A stretch of DNA of 16,972 nucleotides from Firmicutes bacterium CAG:124 (GCA_000432135.1 HF990630.1:6979-23950), one strand, 5' to 3'. Shown: positions 6,951 through 13,594, counted from the first letter of the stretch. Made by a program: numbers and translations. The notes: generated by a model not told the origin, from the letters alone.

Positions 6951-7247
6951 TCAGTCGGCAAAGAACGTGATCCTGCCGCTGGTGATGACGGTGATGATAT
7001 CGGCGACCAGACACACGACGGTCACGATGCGCGAGACGGTCGCAAGCGTCGCGGGCAGCTCGACAAAGGACAGGATCGACAGCACGTAGGCCGCCGCCAT
7101 GATCCAGCCAATGACCCGGGCCGCAGTGGTCTTTCCGGCGGCGCGGTACAGACCGCCCACCAGACCGTCGACAAAAATCACAAGCACGAGCAGCAGCCAT
7201 TTCGGCAGCTGGTCGATTCCATTGCGCAGCTTTTCCAGAGTTTCCAT
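6951..7247 (-). CDS. Small membrane protein, 98 residues, function unknown
   Basis: Unrecognised. The ORF continues upstream, but ATG at 7247 has AGGGAGAA about 7 bases before it and starts a sensible protein: a short amphipathic head METLEKLRNGIDQLPKW, then three hydrophobic stretches (roughly residues 17-34, 43-61 and 67-89), short basic turns YRAAGKTTAAR, and the tail SGRITFFAD. It resembles small multi-pass membrane proteins with no enzymatic motif. It lies 38 bp upstream of the ion transporter gene in the same direction and is probably co-transcribed, so an accessory role for the transporter is possible but not shown. No own promoter of good quality was seen in the 92 bp upstream, which instead contains two hairpins. 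Confidence 0.7.
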   Translation of the reverse strand: METLEKLRNGIDQLPKWLLLVLVIFVDGLVGGLYRAAGKTTAARVIGWIMAAAYVLSILSFVELPATLATVSRIVTVVCLVADIITVITSGRITFFAD

Positions 7248-7276
7248 ATCTGATTCTCCCTGTTTATGTATTTGGG

Positions 7277-7312
7277 CGGAGCCTCCGCTGCTTTTCAGAC
7301 GAGCAGGCTCCG
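7277..7312 (-). repeat. Inverted repeat upstream of the small membrane protein gene
   Basis: CGGAGCCT (7277-7284) and AGGCTCCG (7305-7312) form an 8-bp stem with a 20-base spacer in the leader of the minus-strand transporter operon. It is directly downstream of the terminator that ends the HD-domain gene. No T run follows on the minus strand, so it is not a plain terminator; it may be part of a leader structure or an operator. Confidence 0.45.
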
Positions 7313-7313
7313 G

Positions 7314-7341
7314 AAAAGGTTCCCGTGTCCGGGAACTTTTT
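7314..7341 (-). terminator. Terminator overlapping the HD-gene stop codon
   Basis: GTTCCCG (7319-7325), loop TGTC, CGGGAAC (7330-7336), with AAAA on one side and TTTTT on the other, so it can act on both strands. On the minus strand the A run before the stem includes part of the TAA stop (7340-7342) of the HD-domain gene and the T run is CCTTTTCC. It separates the HD-gene transcript from the transporter operon, or attenuates read-through into it. Confidence 0.75.
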
Positions 7342-7996
7342 ATGCCATGCGCTGGCCGTTGATGACGAGCGCGAAATGCAGCCCCAGCTTCTCCGCCGCG
7401 CGGCGGCACAGGAGCATACGGTCCATGAAAATTTCAAAATACTCGATCACTGCGCATACCTCCGTGTCGATGGCAAGCGTCAGACAGATCTCCTTTTCCG
7501 TCAGCGTGACCTCGTGCTTTTTGACGGAGTAATTCACGCGGTCGTGAATGTCGAACGCCGCGCGGGCCTTTTCGCGCACGCGGTTCGCACGCACGTCCAT
7601 TTTATCCGCCAGAATGAGCGCCGCTGCCACGGGGTTGACCGGGAAGGCGGTTTTTTCATCGTGGTTGCCGATGGCGGTGATGATGGTGGCCGTCTCTTCA
7701 GGGCTTGCGCCCATCTTGTCGAGGATTCGGAAGGCCATGACCGCGCCGGACTGCGCATGATCGATGCGGTTGATGACGTTTCCGATATCGTGCAGCCAGC
7801 CCGCGATGGCGGCCAGCTCGCACGTGCGGTCGTCGTAGCCCAGCGTCTTTAAAATGGCGCTGGCCTGCGCCGAGACAAGGCCCACATGGGCGAAGCTGTG
7901 CTCCGTAAAGCCCAGCGCGGACAGCGATTCGTCCGCCTTGCGGATATAGCTTGTGATCTCCTCGCTTTTCTTGACCTGTTCGAGCGTGATAGACAT
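7340..7996 (-). CDS. HD-domain metal-dependent phosphohydrolase
   Basis: Predicted cytoplasmic phosphohydrolase of the HD superfamily, 218 residues. Seen: His37 in TEHSFAHV, His69-Asp70 in AGWLHDIGNVI, His80 in IDHAQSG, His112-Asp113 in GNHDEK, and Asp131 in ILADKMDVR, i.e. the H...HD...H...H...D ligand pattern of one- or two-metal HD enzymes. No sensor, cyclase or membrane segment is attached. The final third (residues about 150-218) is less conserved. Start ATG 7996 has AAAGGAGC at good spacing. It follows the unrecognised 198-residue gene by 19 bp and shares its promoter. The substrate may be a nucleotide or another phosphomonoester; family membership is clear, the reaction is not. Confidence 0.85.
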   Translation of the reverse strand: MSITLEQVKKSEEITSYIRKADESLSALGFTEHSFAHVGLVSAQASAILKTLGYDDRTCELAAIAGWLHDIGNVINRIDHAQSGAVMAFRILDKMGASPEETATIITAIGNHDEKTAFPVNPVAAALILADKMDVRANRVREKARAAFDIHDRVNYSVKKHEVTLTEKEICLTLAIDTEVCAVIEYFEIFMDRMLLCRRAAEKLGLHFALVINGQRMA

Positions 7997-8015
7997 AGGC
8001 GCTCCTTTTCTTTCT

Positions 8016-8612
8016 TTACAGATTTGCCAGCGTCGTGCCGGTCAGCCAGTGCAGCAGCTCCTCGGGCGCGGCGGGCTTTCCGACGGTCAGAAATTCCGTC
8101 CGGCCGGGGATCATCTGCGTGTTGTCGTCGCTCTCGGCCCATGTGACCCGCTGCAGCACGCGCGTTTTGCAGGTTTTGAGATCGGTGATCTCCGGCGGTA
8201 CCTGCCGGTGCTGGATAAGAATGCTGACATTGTAGTTATCCGACGTCCAGCGGCCGAAGTTCGTCGTCGGCTTGCGCCATTTCCAGCGGCAGCGCGCTCC
8301 GCCGTCCTCCATTCTGACCAGCTTCAGATAGCCGTCCTCCACGTCCTGCACGCAGCGCATGAGCCAGATGACGTGATAGCCCGCCTTCTGGAAAAACTCG
8401 CAGACATCAAAAAAATGCGCTTTCATCAGAAGTCCGTCCTGCAGCATGACGACGAACTGGTTGATCTGGATATAGGCGATGCGCGTCTGCCCGTCCACCG
8501 TGACGGGGACGCTCCGGTTCTCCTCCGGCACCAGCGACTGCCAGCGCTCGCGCCAATGCTGCTGATCGTCTGCCTTTTCCTGCCGCTTTTTCTTCAGAAA
8601 ATCAAAAAGCAT
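8016..8612 (-). CDS. Conserved-looking 198-residue protein of unknown function
   Basis: Unrecognised. ATG 8612 is chosen because GGAGGG lies just upstream and because the transcription start predicted from the promoter is near 8660; the longer frame to 8777 would run across the promoter. Visible: a charged N-terminus MLFDFLKKKRQEKADDQQ, then a globular soluble protein without signal or membrane segments, rich in Trp and Arg (RCRWKWRKPTTNFGRW), with beta-like stretches QTRIAYIQINQFVVMLQDG and YHVIWLMRCVQDVEDGYLKL. It is the first gene of a two-gene operon with the HD phosphohydrolase. No catalytic motif was found. Divergent to it is the MalT-like regulator, which might control it. Confidence 0.7.
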   Translation of the reverse strand: MLFDFLKKKRQEKADDQQHWRERWQSLVPEENRSVPVTVDGQTRIAYIQINQFVVMLQDGLLMKAHFFDVCEFFQKAGYHVIWLMRCVQDVEDGYLKLVRMEDGGARCRWKWRKPTTNFGRWTSDNYNVSILIQHRQVPPEITDLKTCKTRVLQRVTWAESDDNTQMIPGRTEFLTVGKPAAPEELLHWLTGTTLANL

Positions 8613-8667
8613 AGCCTGTCCCTCCGGCTGTGTGCGCACCGTTCGTCTGTGACTGCATAACAAATAA

Positions 8668-8696
8668 ATTTTACCTGTCCGGGAAACCCTTGTCAA
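8668..8696 (-). promoter_or_regulatory. Promoter of the 198-residue protein / HD operon
   Basis: On the minus strand TTGACA (8696-8691), 17-base spacer, TAAAAT (8673-8668). Consensus -35 and a five-of-six -10 with ideal spacing. Its -35 is 12 bp from the -35 of the divergent promoter at 8709-8737, so a single bound regulator could affect both. Confidence 0.88.
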
Positions 8697-8708
8697 GAGA
8701 ATCCTGCA

Positions 8709-8737
8709 TTGACGAAGCTGCCGGAAACGATTAAAAT
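8709..8737 (+). promoter_or_regulatory. Promoter of the MalT-like regulator gene
   Basis: TTGACG (8709-8714), 17-base spacer, TAAAAT (8732-8737), followed by GGGAGGG (8763-8769) before ATG 8776. Back-to-back with the promoter at 8668-8696. Confidence 0.85.
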
Positions 8738-8775
8738 AGAAAATCATTGAACAAAGCACCTTGGGAGGGCTTTTC

Positions 8776-9504
8776 ATGGACGCCGATCTGCGCGTAAACG
8801 CGCTTTATCTTTCCTCACACCTGCGATCACGGCTTGCGGACGCCGCCCGCTGCCCTGTCACGACCATCATAGCCCCCACGGGCTACGGCAAGACGACTGC
8901 CGCGCAGTATCTGCAGCGGCGCATTGCCGCCGAAGTGCCGGACGCGTATCTGTTCCGGCAGTTTCTCTCCGGCGGCGGACGGCAGGAATTCTGGGCCGGA
9001 CTCTGCCGGGCGCTGCACACCGCGCCGCAGCTGTCGGCGCAGCTGCGTGCGCTCGGCTACCCGGACAGCCCGCACACGCGGCAGCAGCTGCTGGAGCTGG
9101 TGCAGGATGCGCTGGCGGGCAAGCCGCCCGTCTGGTTCATTCTGGACGACGTGCACCTGCTTTCCGGCGGCGAGGCGGCGGGGCTCGTCTCGTTTTTTCG
9201 GCGAGGCGGCGGAGCTCGTCTCGTTTCTGGCCGAGCGCCTGCCGCCGCAGGCGCATCTGATCCTTCTTTCGCGCAACCAGATCTTTTCGGAGGCGCAGAA
9301 GCTGCGCCTCGGCAGCCGCCTGTTGGAGCTGGGCGCGGCGGATCTGCGGCTGACACAGGAGGAGCTGCTGCAATACGCCGGGCGCTGCAGCCTGCCGCTT
9401 CCCGAGCGGGAGGCGCAGGCGCTCCTGTCCGTCAGCGAGGGCTGGATCGCCATGATCTATCTCATGTTCCGCGCCTACGCGCAGACGGGCGTATGGCGCT
9501 TTGA
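8776..9504 (+). CDS. N-terminal fragment of the MalT-like regulator
   Basis: As the sequence stands, translation from ATG 8776 gives 242 residues: the genuine P-loop NTPase start through the Walker B segment and LVSFF, then about 100 residues out of frame, ending at TGA 9502-9504. If the frameshift is real, the product would be a truncated NTPase without sensor or DNA-binding domain. Confidence 0.55.
   Translation: MDADLRVNALYLSSHLRSRLADAARCPVTTIIAPTGYGKTTAAQYLQRRIAAEVPDAYLFRQFLSGGGRQEFWAGLCRALHTAPQLSAQLRALGYPDSPHTRQQLLELVQDALAGKPPVWFILDDVHLLSGGEAAGLVSFFRRGGGARLVSGRAPAAAGASDPSFAQPDLFGGAEAAPRQPPVGAGRGGSAADTGGAAAIRRALQPAASRAGGAGAPVRQRGLDRHDLSHVPRLRADGRMAL
9172..9233 (+). repeat. Near-exact tandem duplication at the first frameshift
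   Basis: GAGGCGGCGG-G-GCTCGTCTCG followed by TTT at 9172-9195 is repeated with one mismatch at 9203-9226, an offset of 31 bases. The first copy ends in a run of six T. With five T the offset would be 30 and both copies would be in frame (EAAGLVSFFG / EAAELVSFLA), so the extra T alone explains the frameshift. Confidence 0.8.
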
Positions 9505-9862
9505 CGCGAAGGGCATGGACGCGCTCATGGAGCAGGTCATGTTTGAGCCGCTGGACGAGCGGAGGCGCTTCTTTCTGCTGGACATCTGCATGGCGGAGGC
9601 GTTCACCGCCGAACAGGCCGCCTTCGTCTGGCGGGAGCCGGACGCGGACGCGCTGCTGCACGATCTGACGCACAACAACGCGTTCATCATCGAAAGCAGC
9701 CCCGGCGTCTACCGCTGCCACCATATGCTGCGGCAGCTGCTGCGCCGGAAAATTGCCCCTCTGCCCCCAAACGCCCCCAGTACGCCCTTCTGCCGCAAAG
9801 CGCGCAGGCGGACGCCTGCGGGCGGCTCGGCAGCTGGTACGAGCGCACGGGGGAATATCTGA
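9203..9862 (+). CDS. Middle fragment of the MalT-like regulator (shifted frame)
   Basis: In the +1 frame the rest of the NTPase and winged-helix region continues without a stop from EAAELVSFLAERLPPQ to RCHHMLRQLLRRKIAPLPPN, then runs out of frame after the C-rich tract and stops at 9862. It has no own ribosome site, so it is part of the broken gene, not an independent one. Confidence 0.45.
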   Translation, partial: EAAELVSFLAERLPPQAHLILLSRNQIFSEAQKLRLGSRLLELGAADLRLTQEELLQYAGRCSLPLPEREAQALLSVSEGWIAMIYLMFRAYAQTGVWRFDAKGMDALMEQVMFEPLDERRRFFLLDICMAEAFTAEQAAFVWREPDADALLHDLTHNNAFIIESSPGVYRCHHMLRQLLRRKIAPLPPNAPSTPFCRKARRRTPAGGSAAGTSARGNI

Positions 9863-9960
9863 CGGCTGCGGAGCTGTTCCGGCAGGCGGGAGACTGGGAC
9901 GGGCTGCTGCGCGCGGCCGCGGCCGACTGCGGCAAATCCATCGGCGGCGAGCACCGGCAG

Positions 9961-11289
9961 ATGCTGCTTTCCTGGTGCCGGGACTGCCCGGAGGATGTGC
10001 TGCGGCGGCACCCGGACGCGGTCTGCGTGCTGATGCGCAAGCTCTTTTCCTTCCGCGAAATTCCGGAGCTGCTGCGTCTGCGGGCGCTGCTGCTGGACGC
10101 GCTGCAGCCGGGCGGCGCGTTCTGCGAACAGGAACGGGAAAATTATCTCGGCGAATGCGACCTTGTGATGAGCTTTCTGCGCTATAACGACATCGCCGCC
10201 ATGAGCGTGCTGCACCGCTCGGCCTGCGAACGCATGACACGCACGACACGCTGCATTGACCTCGGCGGCACGTGGACCTTCGGCTCCCCGTCCGTTCTCA
10301 TGATGTTCCACCGCGCAGCCGGGCAGCTGGACGCGGAAAACGCGCAGATGCGCGACTGTATGCCGTTTTATTACAAGGTCACGGACGGCCACGGCAGCGG
10401 CGCGGAGCATTCCATGCAGTGCGAAACGGACCTGCTGCGCGGCGATTTTACCGAGGCGGAGATCGGCTGCCATCTGGCGCGGGACGCGGCGCTTGCACGC
10501 GGGCAGTACAGCATTCTGCTGACGGCGGAATTTACAGCCCTTCGGCTGGCGCAGCTTCGCGGCGGTGCGACGGACGCGGCGCTGGAGCGGCTCCGGCAGA
10601 CGCTGAAGGAGAACCGGCAGTTTCTGCTGCTGCGCACGCTCGATCTGTGCATTGCCTGGCTGGATGCGCAGCGCGGGAGGGCCGGCGCGGACGCGTGGTT
10701 CATGGCCCCGGAGGCCGACGCGTCGTTTTTGGATCCTGTGCTTCCCATGCTGCGGACGGTGCAGAATAAGGTGCTGCTGGCTGCCGGTGCGTACACAAAG
10801 CTGCTTGCGCGCAGGGAGGCCTGCACAGCGCTGAACGCGTCGGCGCATACGGCGCTGGCCCAGCTGTATCTGCACATTCAGCTCGCCTGCGCGGAAAACC
10901 GCCTTGGCCGCGCAGACGCGGCCCGGCGGGAGCTGGACGCGGCGCTGGCCCTCGCTGTGCCGGACGGACTCTATCTGCCGTTTGCCGAGCACGCAGAAGC
11001 CCTCGGCCCACTTCTGCCGGAGGCATTCGCCGGGAACGAGGCTGCGCAGGCCGTTCTGCACTGCACAGCAAAGCCGGATGATCGCGGCCTCAGCCCACGC
11101 GAACTGGAAATTGCCCAGCTTGCCGCCGCACGGCGGACAAACGCGGAGATCGCCGCGCAGCTGCATCTGTCGGAGGCGACGGTCAAAAACCACCTCAAGC
11201 GCATTTTTGACAAGCTGGGGCTTGACGGCAGCGCACGCGGCAAGCGGAACCTGCTGGCGGACATACTTTCAGAAAAGATTAGCCCCTGA
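9961..11289 (+). CDS. C-terminal fragment of the MalT-like regulator with LuxR DNA-binding domain
   Basis: The last part in the original frame; the first possible start codon in frame is ATG 9961, but homology extends upstream to about 9785. It contains the helical repeat region and, in the last about 65 residues, the LuxR/GerE helix-turn-helix (LSPRELEIAQLAAARRTNAE, LSEATVKNHLKRIFDKLGL). Without an evident ribosome site at 9961, production of a free DNA-binding fragment is doubtful but possible. Confidence 0.6.
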   Translation: MLLSWCRDCPEDVLRRHPDAVCVLMRKLFSFREIPELLRLRALLLDALQPGGAFCEQERENYLGECDLVMSFLRYNDIAAMSVLHRSACERMTRTTRCIDLGGTWTFGSPSVLMMFHRAAGQLDAENAQMRDCMPFYYKVTDGHGSGAEHSMQCETDLLRGDFTEAEIGCHLARDAALARGQYSILLTAEFTALRLAQLRGGATDAALERLRQTLKENRQFLLLRTLDLCIAWLDAQRGRAGADAWFMAPEADASFLDPVLPMLRTVQNKVLLAAGAYTKLLARREACTALNASAHTALAQLYLHIQLACAENRLGRADAARRELDAALALAVPDGLYLPFAEHAEALGPLLPEAFAGNEAAQAVLHCTAKPDDRGLSPRELEIAQLAAARRTNAEIAAQLHLSEATVKNHLKRIFDKLGLDGSARGKRNLLADILSEKISP

Positions 11290-11310
11290 GGGGCCTATGC
11301 AAGCAAACCG

Positions 11311-11355
11311 CTCCACGGTAAACTGGTACCAGACCGTTTATCGTGGAGTTTTTTT
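11311..11355 (+). terminator. Strong intrinsic terminator between regulator and lipoprotein
   Basis: CTCCACGGTAAAC (11311-11323) pairs with GTTTATCGTGGAG (11336-11348) over 13 positions including one G-U; a 12-base loop contains the palindrome TGGTACCA; seven T follow (11349-11355). It ends only 20 bases before the lipoprotein's AGGAGG site. A smaller hairpin, GCCCC-TGA-GGGGC (11282-11294), has the regulator's stop codon as its loop. Confidence 0.9.
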
Positions 11356-11387
11356 CGCGTTTCGCAAATCAGATCAGGAGGACTATC

Positions 11388-12953
11388 ATGAAAAAAATCA
11401 GGAAACTGCTTCTTGTGACGCTGGCGGCTGCGCTGTGTGCGCTGCTGCTGACCGGCTGCGGCGAGAAGGAAGTGTCGGTATCCGTTACGCTGGTCAACCA
11501 CAGCGGACATGACATTTCCTCCATCAGCATCACCCCCTCGACCAGCACCGAATGGGACACGGAATTTGTAGACGGCACGTTTGCAGACGGCGAGAGCTTC
11601 AGCGCCGGTCTTGGCACGTATAAGGAATCCGAGGTTCCCGATACATATAACATCCTTGTCTACAACGATGAGAATTACATCCTGTACGACACCACCGTCG
11701 ACGAGCTGGACTTTACGATCCGGGACGGCGACTACATCATCTTCCTGCCGCCCGAGGGCGAGGTTCCCATCGAGATCACGCACGACTATGACCCTTCAAG
11801 CTATGAGATGGAGTATGCGCCGACGGGCTACACCGAGGAGGAGCTGAGCGGCGGCGATCTGAGCGGCTACACCGGCTGCTGGAAGCTGGAAAACGAGCCG
11901 TTCTATTTTGTCATCAATGAGGAGTTTGAGTGGATCGCCATCAATCTCTACGGTGAACAGGTCGGGCCCGGCTACGTGGTCGACGAGGGCGGGTGCATCA
12001 CGCTTTACATGGACGACGACACGCAGCTTGTCACCCTGTACCAGACCGCCTACGGCGAGTTAAGCGACGCAGACGGCAGCACGCTCACGCCCATGGAGTA
12101 TATCATGCTCCTGCCGACGCCGGAGGACGAGCTGAACCAGACAGCGGCCTTCCCCGGCGGCTTTACGAACGTCACGGTCGATTACCCCATCCAGATGGAG
12201 GCGCACGAGCACCCGAACGTGTCCAATGCGCTGAGCTTCAACGCGGTCATGGAGGACGGCACGGACGATTATTATTCCAACATCACGCTTGCCTTCCAGC
12301 CCATCGAGGGCTTTGATCCCTACATGGAAAAAGGCGCGGCGACCGCGAAGACCTATATGATGAAGATGCTTGAGGACTTCATGCAGAGTATGTACGGCAG
12401 CTATCTGCTCAAATCCTTTGGCTCGGACTTTAAGGACAACGGCGATTATTACAGCCTGACCGGCTATATGTGGCTCGACGGCTCCGTCTTCTCCGACGGC
12501 CCCTCGCAGCCCGTGCGCGGCTGCATGGAGGTGCGCTATTACGGGCCGACGGGCTATGCCCTCGTCGCGACGACCATCGCGCTTGAGGGCCGCATCCGCA
12601 ATTATTTCGATATCTGCAACAGGATGCTCGAAACCCTGTCCTACACCGCCGGCTGGAGCACCGCGCCCAAGGCCCGGCCCGCCTATTCCGGCGACACCGG
12701 CGATTACGGCACGCCGTATTACTGGTACGACGAGGACGGCGACATCTGGTACTGGAACGGCTATGAGAACGAGTTCATCGGCTACGGCAGCGACGGCTAC
12801 ATCGACGAGGATACCGGCGAATACATGGAGTCGAACGACGCGGGCTGGGACTATGACGACGAATATTACGACGATTACGATCCGTGGTCCGATCCCGGCG
12901 ACGGCTGGGGCGACTACTCGGACGACGAAGACGGCTGGGGCGATTACTTCTGA
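11388..12953 (+). CDS. Lipoprotein with acidic Tyr/Trp-rich tail
   Basis: Predicted secreted, lipid-anchored protein of 521 residues, function unknown. Start ATG 11388 has AGGAGG at 11376-11381. Signal peptide: MKKIRK, hydrophobic core LLLVTLAAALCALL, lipobox LTGC with Cys24 as the lipidation site. Next, VTLVNHSGHDISSISITPS to IIFLPPEGEVPI resembles the small beta-sandwich found in other Clostridia lipoproteins (a polypeptide that begins with N-x-[TS]-G and a following SPS motif). A middle part about 150-430 has GYTGCWKLENEPFYFVINEE and a fold resembling PsbP-like/DUF domains only loosely; I do not name it. The last about 89 residues are low complexity with about 30 Asp/Glu, 16 Tyr, 7 Trp and no Lys/Arg, including a repeated DGWGDY. 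The gene downstream is 30 bp away and likely co-transcribed. No promoter was seen after the upstream terminator. Confidence 0.82.
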   Translation: MKKIRKLLLVTLAAALCALLLTGCGEKEVSVSVTLVNHSGHDISSISITPSTSTEWDTEFVDGTFADGESFSAGLGTYKESEVPDTYNILVYNDENYILYDTTVDELDFTIRDGDYIIFLPPEGEVPIEITHDYDPSSYEMEYAPTGYTEEELSGGDLSGYTGCWKLENEPFYFVINEEFEWIAINLYGEQVGPGYVVDEGGCITLYMDDDTQLVTLYQTAYGELSDADGSTLTPMEYIMLLPTPEDELNQTAAFPGGFTNVTVDYPIQMEAHEHPNVSNALSFNAVMEDGTDDYYSNITLAFQPIEGFDPYMEKGAATAKTYMMKMLEDFMQSMYGSYLLKSFGSDFKDNGDYYSLTGYMWLDGSVFSDGPSQPVRGCMEVRYYGPTGYALVATTIALEGRIRNYFDICNRMLETLSYTAGWSTAPKARPAYSGDTGDYGTPYYWYDEDGDIWYWNGYENEFIGYGSDGYIDEDTGEYMESNDAGWDYDDEYYDDYDPWSDPGDGWGDYSDDEDGWGDYF

Positions 12954-12983
12954 ACCATCCCCGGAGAAAGGAGGGCTTTGCGT

Positions 12984-13169
12984 ATGCGTGCAGATCTGGC
13001 GCTGATTTTGTTCGTTCTGACGCTTGCGGGCGGCATTGCGCTGCTCGTGCTGCGGAAAAAGCGCGGCGGCGCGCCGCTGCTCATCGGCGGGATCGTCCTG
13101 CTCGTCTGCGCGGCAGCGCTGGGGCTGTATCTGGCGGCAGCGGTGCTGCTGGTGCTGGCCGTGCGCTGA
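12984..13169 (+). CDS. Small two-helix membrane protein, 61 residues
   Basis: Not recognised. ATG 12984 is preceded by AAAGGAGGG (12967-12975), an excellent ribosome site at 8 bases, which fixes this start over the in-frame TTG at 12978. Two hydrophobic helices, ADLALILFVLTLAGGIALLVL and LLIGGIVLLVCAAALGLYLA, are joined by a basic loop RKKRGGAP, predicting a hairpin in the membrane with the loop in the cytoplasm. It is 30 bp behind the lipoprotein gene and presumably in the same transcript, so it may act with the lipoprotein at the membrane. Confidence 0.7.
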   Translation: MRADLALILFVLTLAGGIALLVLRKKRGGAPLLIGGIVLLVCAAALGLYLAAAVLLVLAVR

Positions 13170-13306
13170 AAAACGAAAAAATATCATAGGATTTCACAGA
13201 TATTTAAAAACTGCCCCCTAAGATTTTTAATACCATCCTGATATTCTATACTTGCAAGAAGCAAACGTCTTTTTCATTTTTCTCCTTTCTCCATATTTTA
13301 AAAGAA

Positions 13307-13347
13307 ACGCGCAGACAGGCCGGTCACTTGTCTGCGCGTATTCTTTT
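13307..13347 (+). terminator. Probable terminator of the lipoprotein operon
   Basis: ACGCGCAGACA (13307-13317) and TGTCTGCGCGT (13329-13339) form a perfect 11-bp stem with an 11-base loop, followed by ATTCTTTT. AAAAGAA precedes the stem, so it may be bidirectional. It is the first good hairpin after the 61-residue membrane protein gene, 137 bases downstream. Confidence 0.65.
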
Positions 13348-13431
13348 ACGGCGCGATTCTTTCGGGAAACTGTTCACAGTTTCTTTACCGGTTCGTGAAA
13401 TCCTGTTCAAATTCTTCCTCTATACTAAAAG

Positions 13432-13591
13432 TACAAAAGGAGAACAAACCGGCCGGCTCTCTTTTGTATGGTTTGACCATCCGGCGATGCGCCGTCTGAT
13501 GCCGTGGAAAGCTCTGCGGATAAGCCGACAGACCCGCGCGTGACAATCGCCGTTCCACCCCTCCAAATTCTTCATTGTTTTCTCCCTTGTA
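13432..13591 (+). ncRNA. Candidate structured small RNA in the intergenic region
   Basis: In a 538-bp gap without a convincing protein gene, 13432-13447 (TACAAAAGGAGAACAA) pairs with 13575-13591 (TTGTTTTCTCCCTTGTA) over 14 bp with small bulges. Inside are a large bubble and an apical stem: CGGCGAT (13482-13488) with ATCGCCG (13546-13552), GCGC (13489-13492) with GCGC (13536-13539), GTCTG (13494-13498) with CAGAC (13529-13533). A possible -10 TATACT at 13421-13426 would start transcription at about 13433, exactly at the terminal stem, but I see no good -35. A 14-bp hairpin follows at 13595-13628. Terminal stem, bubble and apical stem recall 6S RNA, but I could not match its conserved sequence. 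The strand is also uncertain. Confidence 0.35.
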
Positions 13592-13594
13592 ACA

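Larger units (their letters stand above)
8776..11289 (+). pseudogene. MalT-like LuxR-family ATPase regulator, broken by two frameshifts
   Basis: Large ATP-binding transcription regulator (MalT/LAL type): STAND NTPase, helical repeat sensor, C-terminal LuxR helix-turn-helix. Read with corrections it would be about 837 residues, normal for the family. Seen: Walker A APTGYGKTT (residues 33-41) and Walker B FILDDVHLL (around 121-129) in frame one. At about 9193-9203 the homology moves to the +1 frame (SFLAERLPPQAHLILLSRN to YRCHHMLRQLLRRK). At about 9755-9785 it returns to the first frame (QADACGRLGSWYERTGEYLTAAELF). The end carries LSPRELEIAQLAAARRTNAEI and LSEATVKNHLKRIFDKLGL. Both shifts are at homopolymers (T6; C5) and compensate each other. 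They could be sequencing or assembly errors or real inactivation. Promoter, ribosome site and terminator are intact. Inducer and targets unknown; the neighbouring lipoprotein and the divergent operon are candidates. Confidence 0.85.

Noticed and set aside
5848..7089. Open frame of 413 codons opposite the NhaD/ArsB-type transporter (plus strand)
   Set aside because: Antisense shadow of a membrane protein gene: Asp/Arg/His-rich with no recognisable domain and no ribosome site.
12060..13187. Open frame of 375 codons opposite the lipoprotein (minus strand)
   Set aside because: Val/Ile/Ala-rich antisense of the acidic lipoprotein coding sequence; it also runs through the small membrane protein gene. 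The plus-strand genes have signal peptide, lipobox and ribosome sites.
13227..13277. 16-codon minus-strand ORF MKKTFASCKYRISGWY with a strong AAAGGAG site
   Set aside because: The ribosome site is good, but no promoter with a -35 was found, it lies beyond two hairpins after uraA, and nothing supports a function. Kept only as a note.
13482..13552. Fluoride riboswitch-like words GGCGATG and CTGATG
   Set aside because: The intervening conserved parts and pseudoknot order of the fluoride riboswitch are missing, and no downstream transporter gene is on that strand.
13420..13575. 51-codon ORF on the minus strand with an AAGGGAG-like site before its ATG
   Set aside because: Its ribosome-site-like sequence is the complement of the terminal stem of the candidate small RNA, and the ORF lies across the paired region. 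Arg-rich, no promoter, no recognised family.
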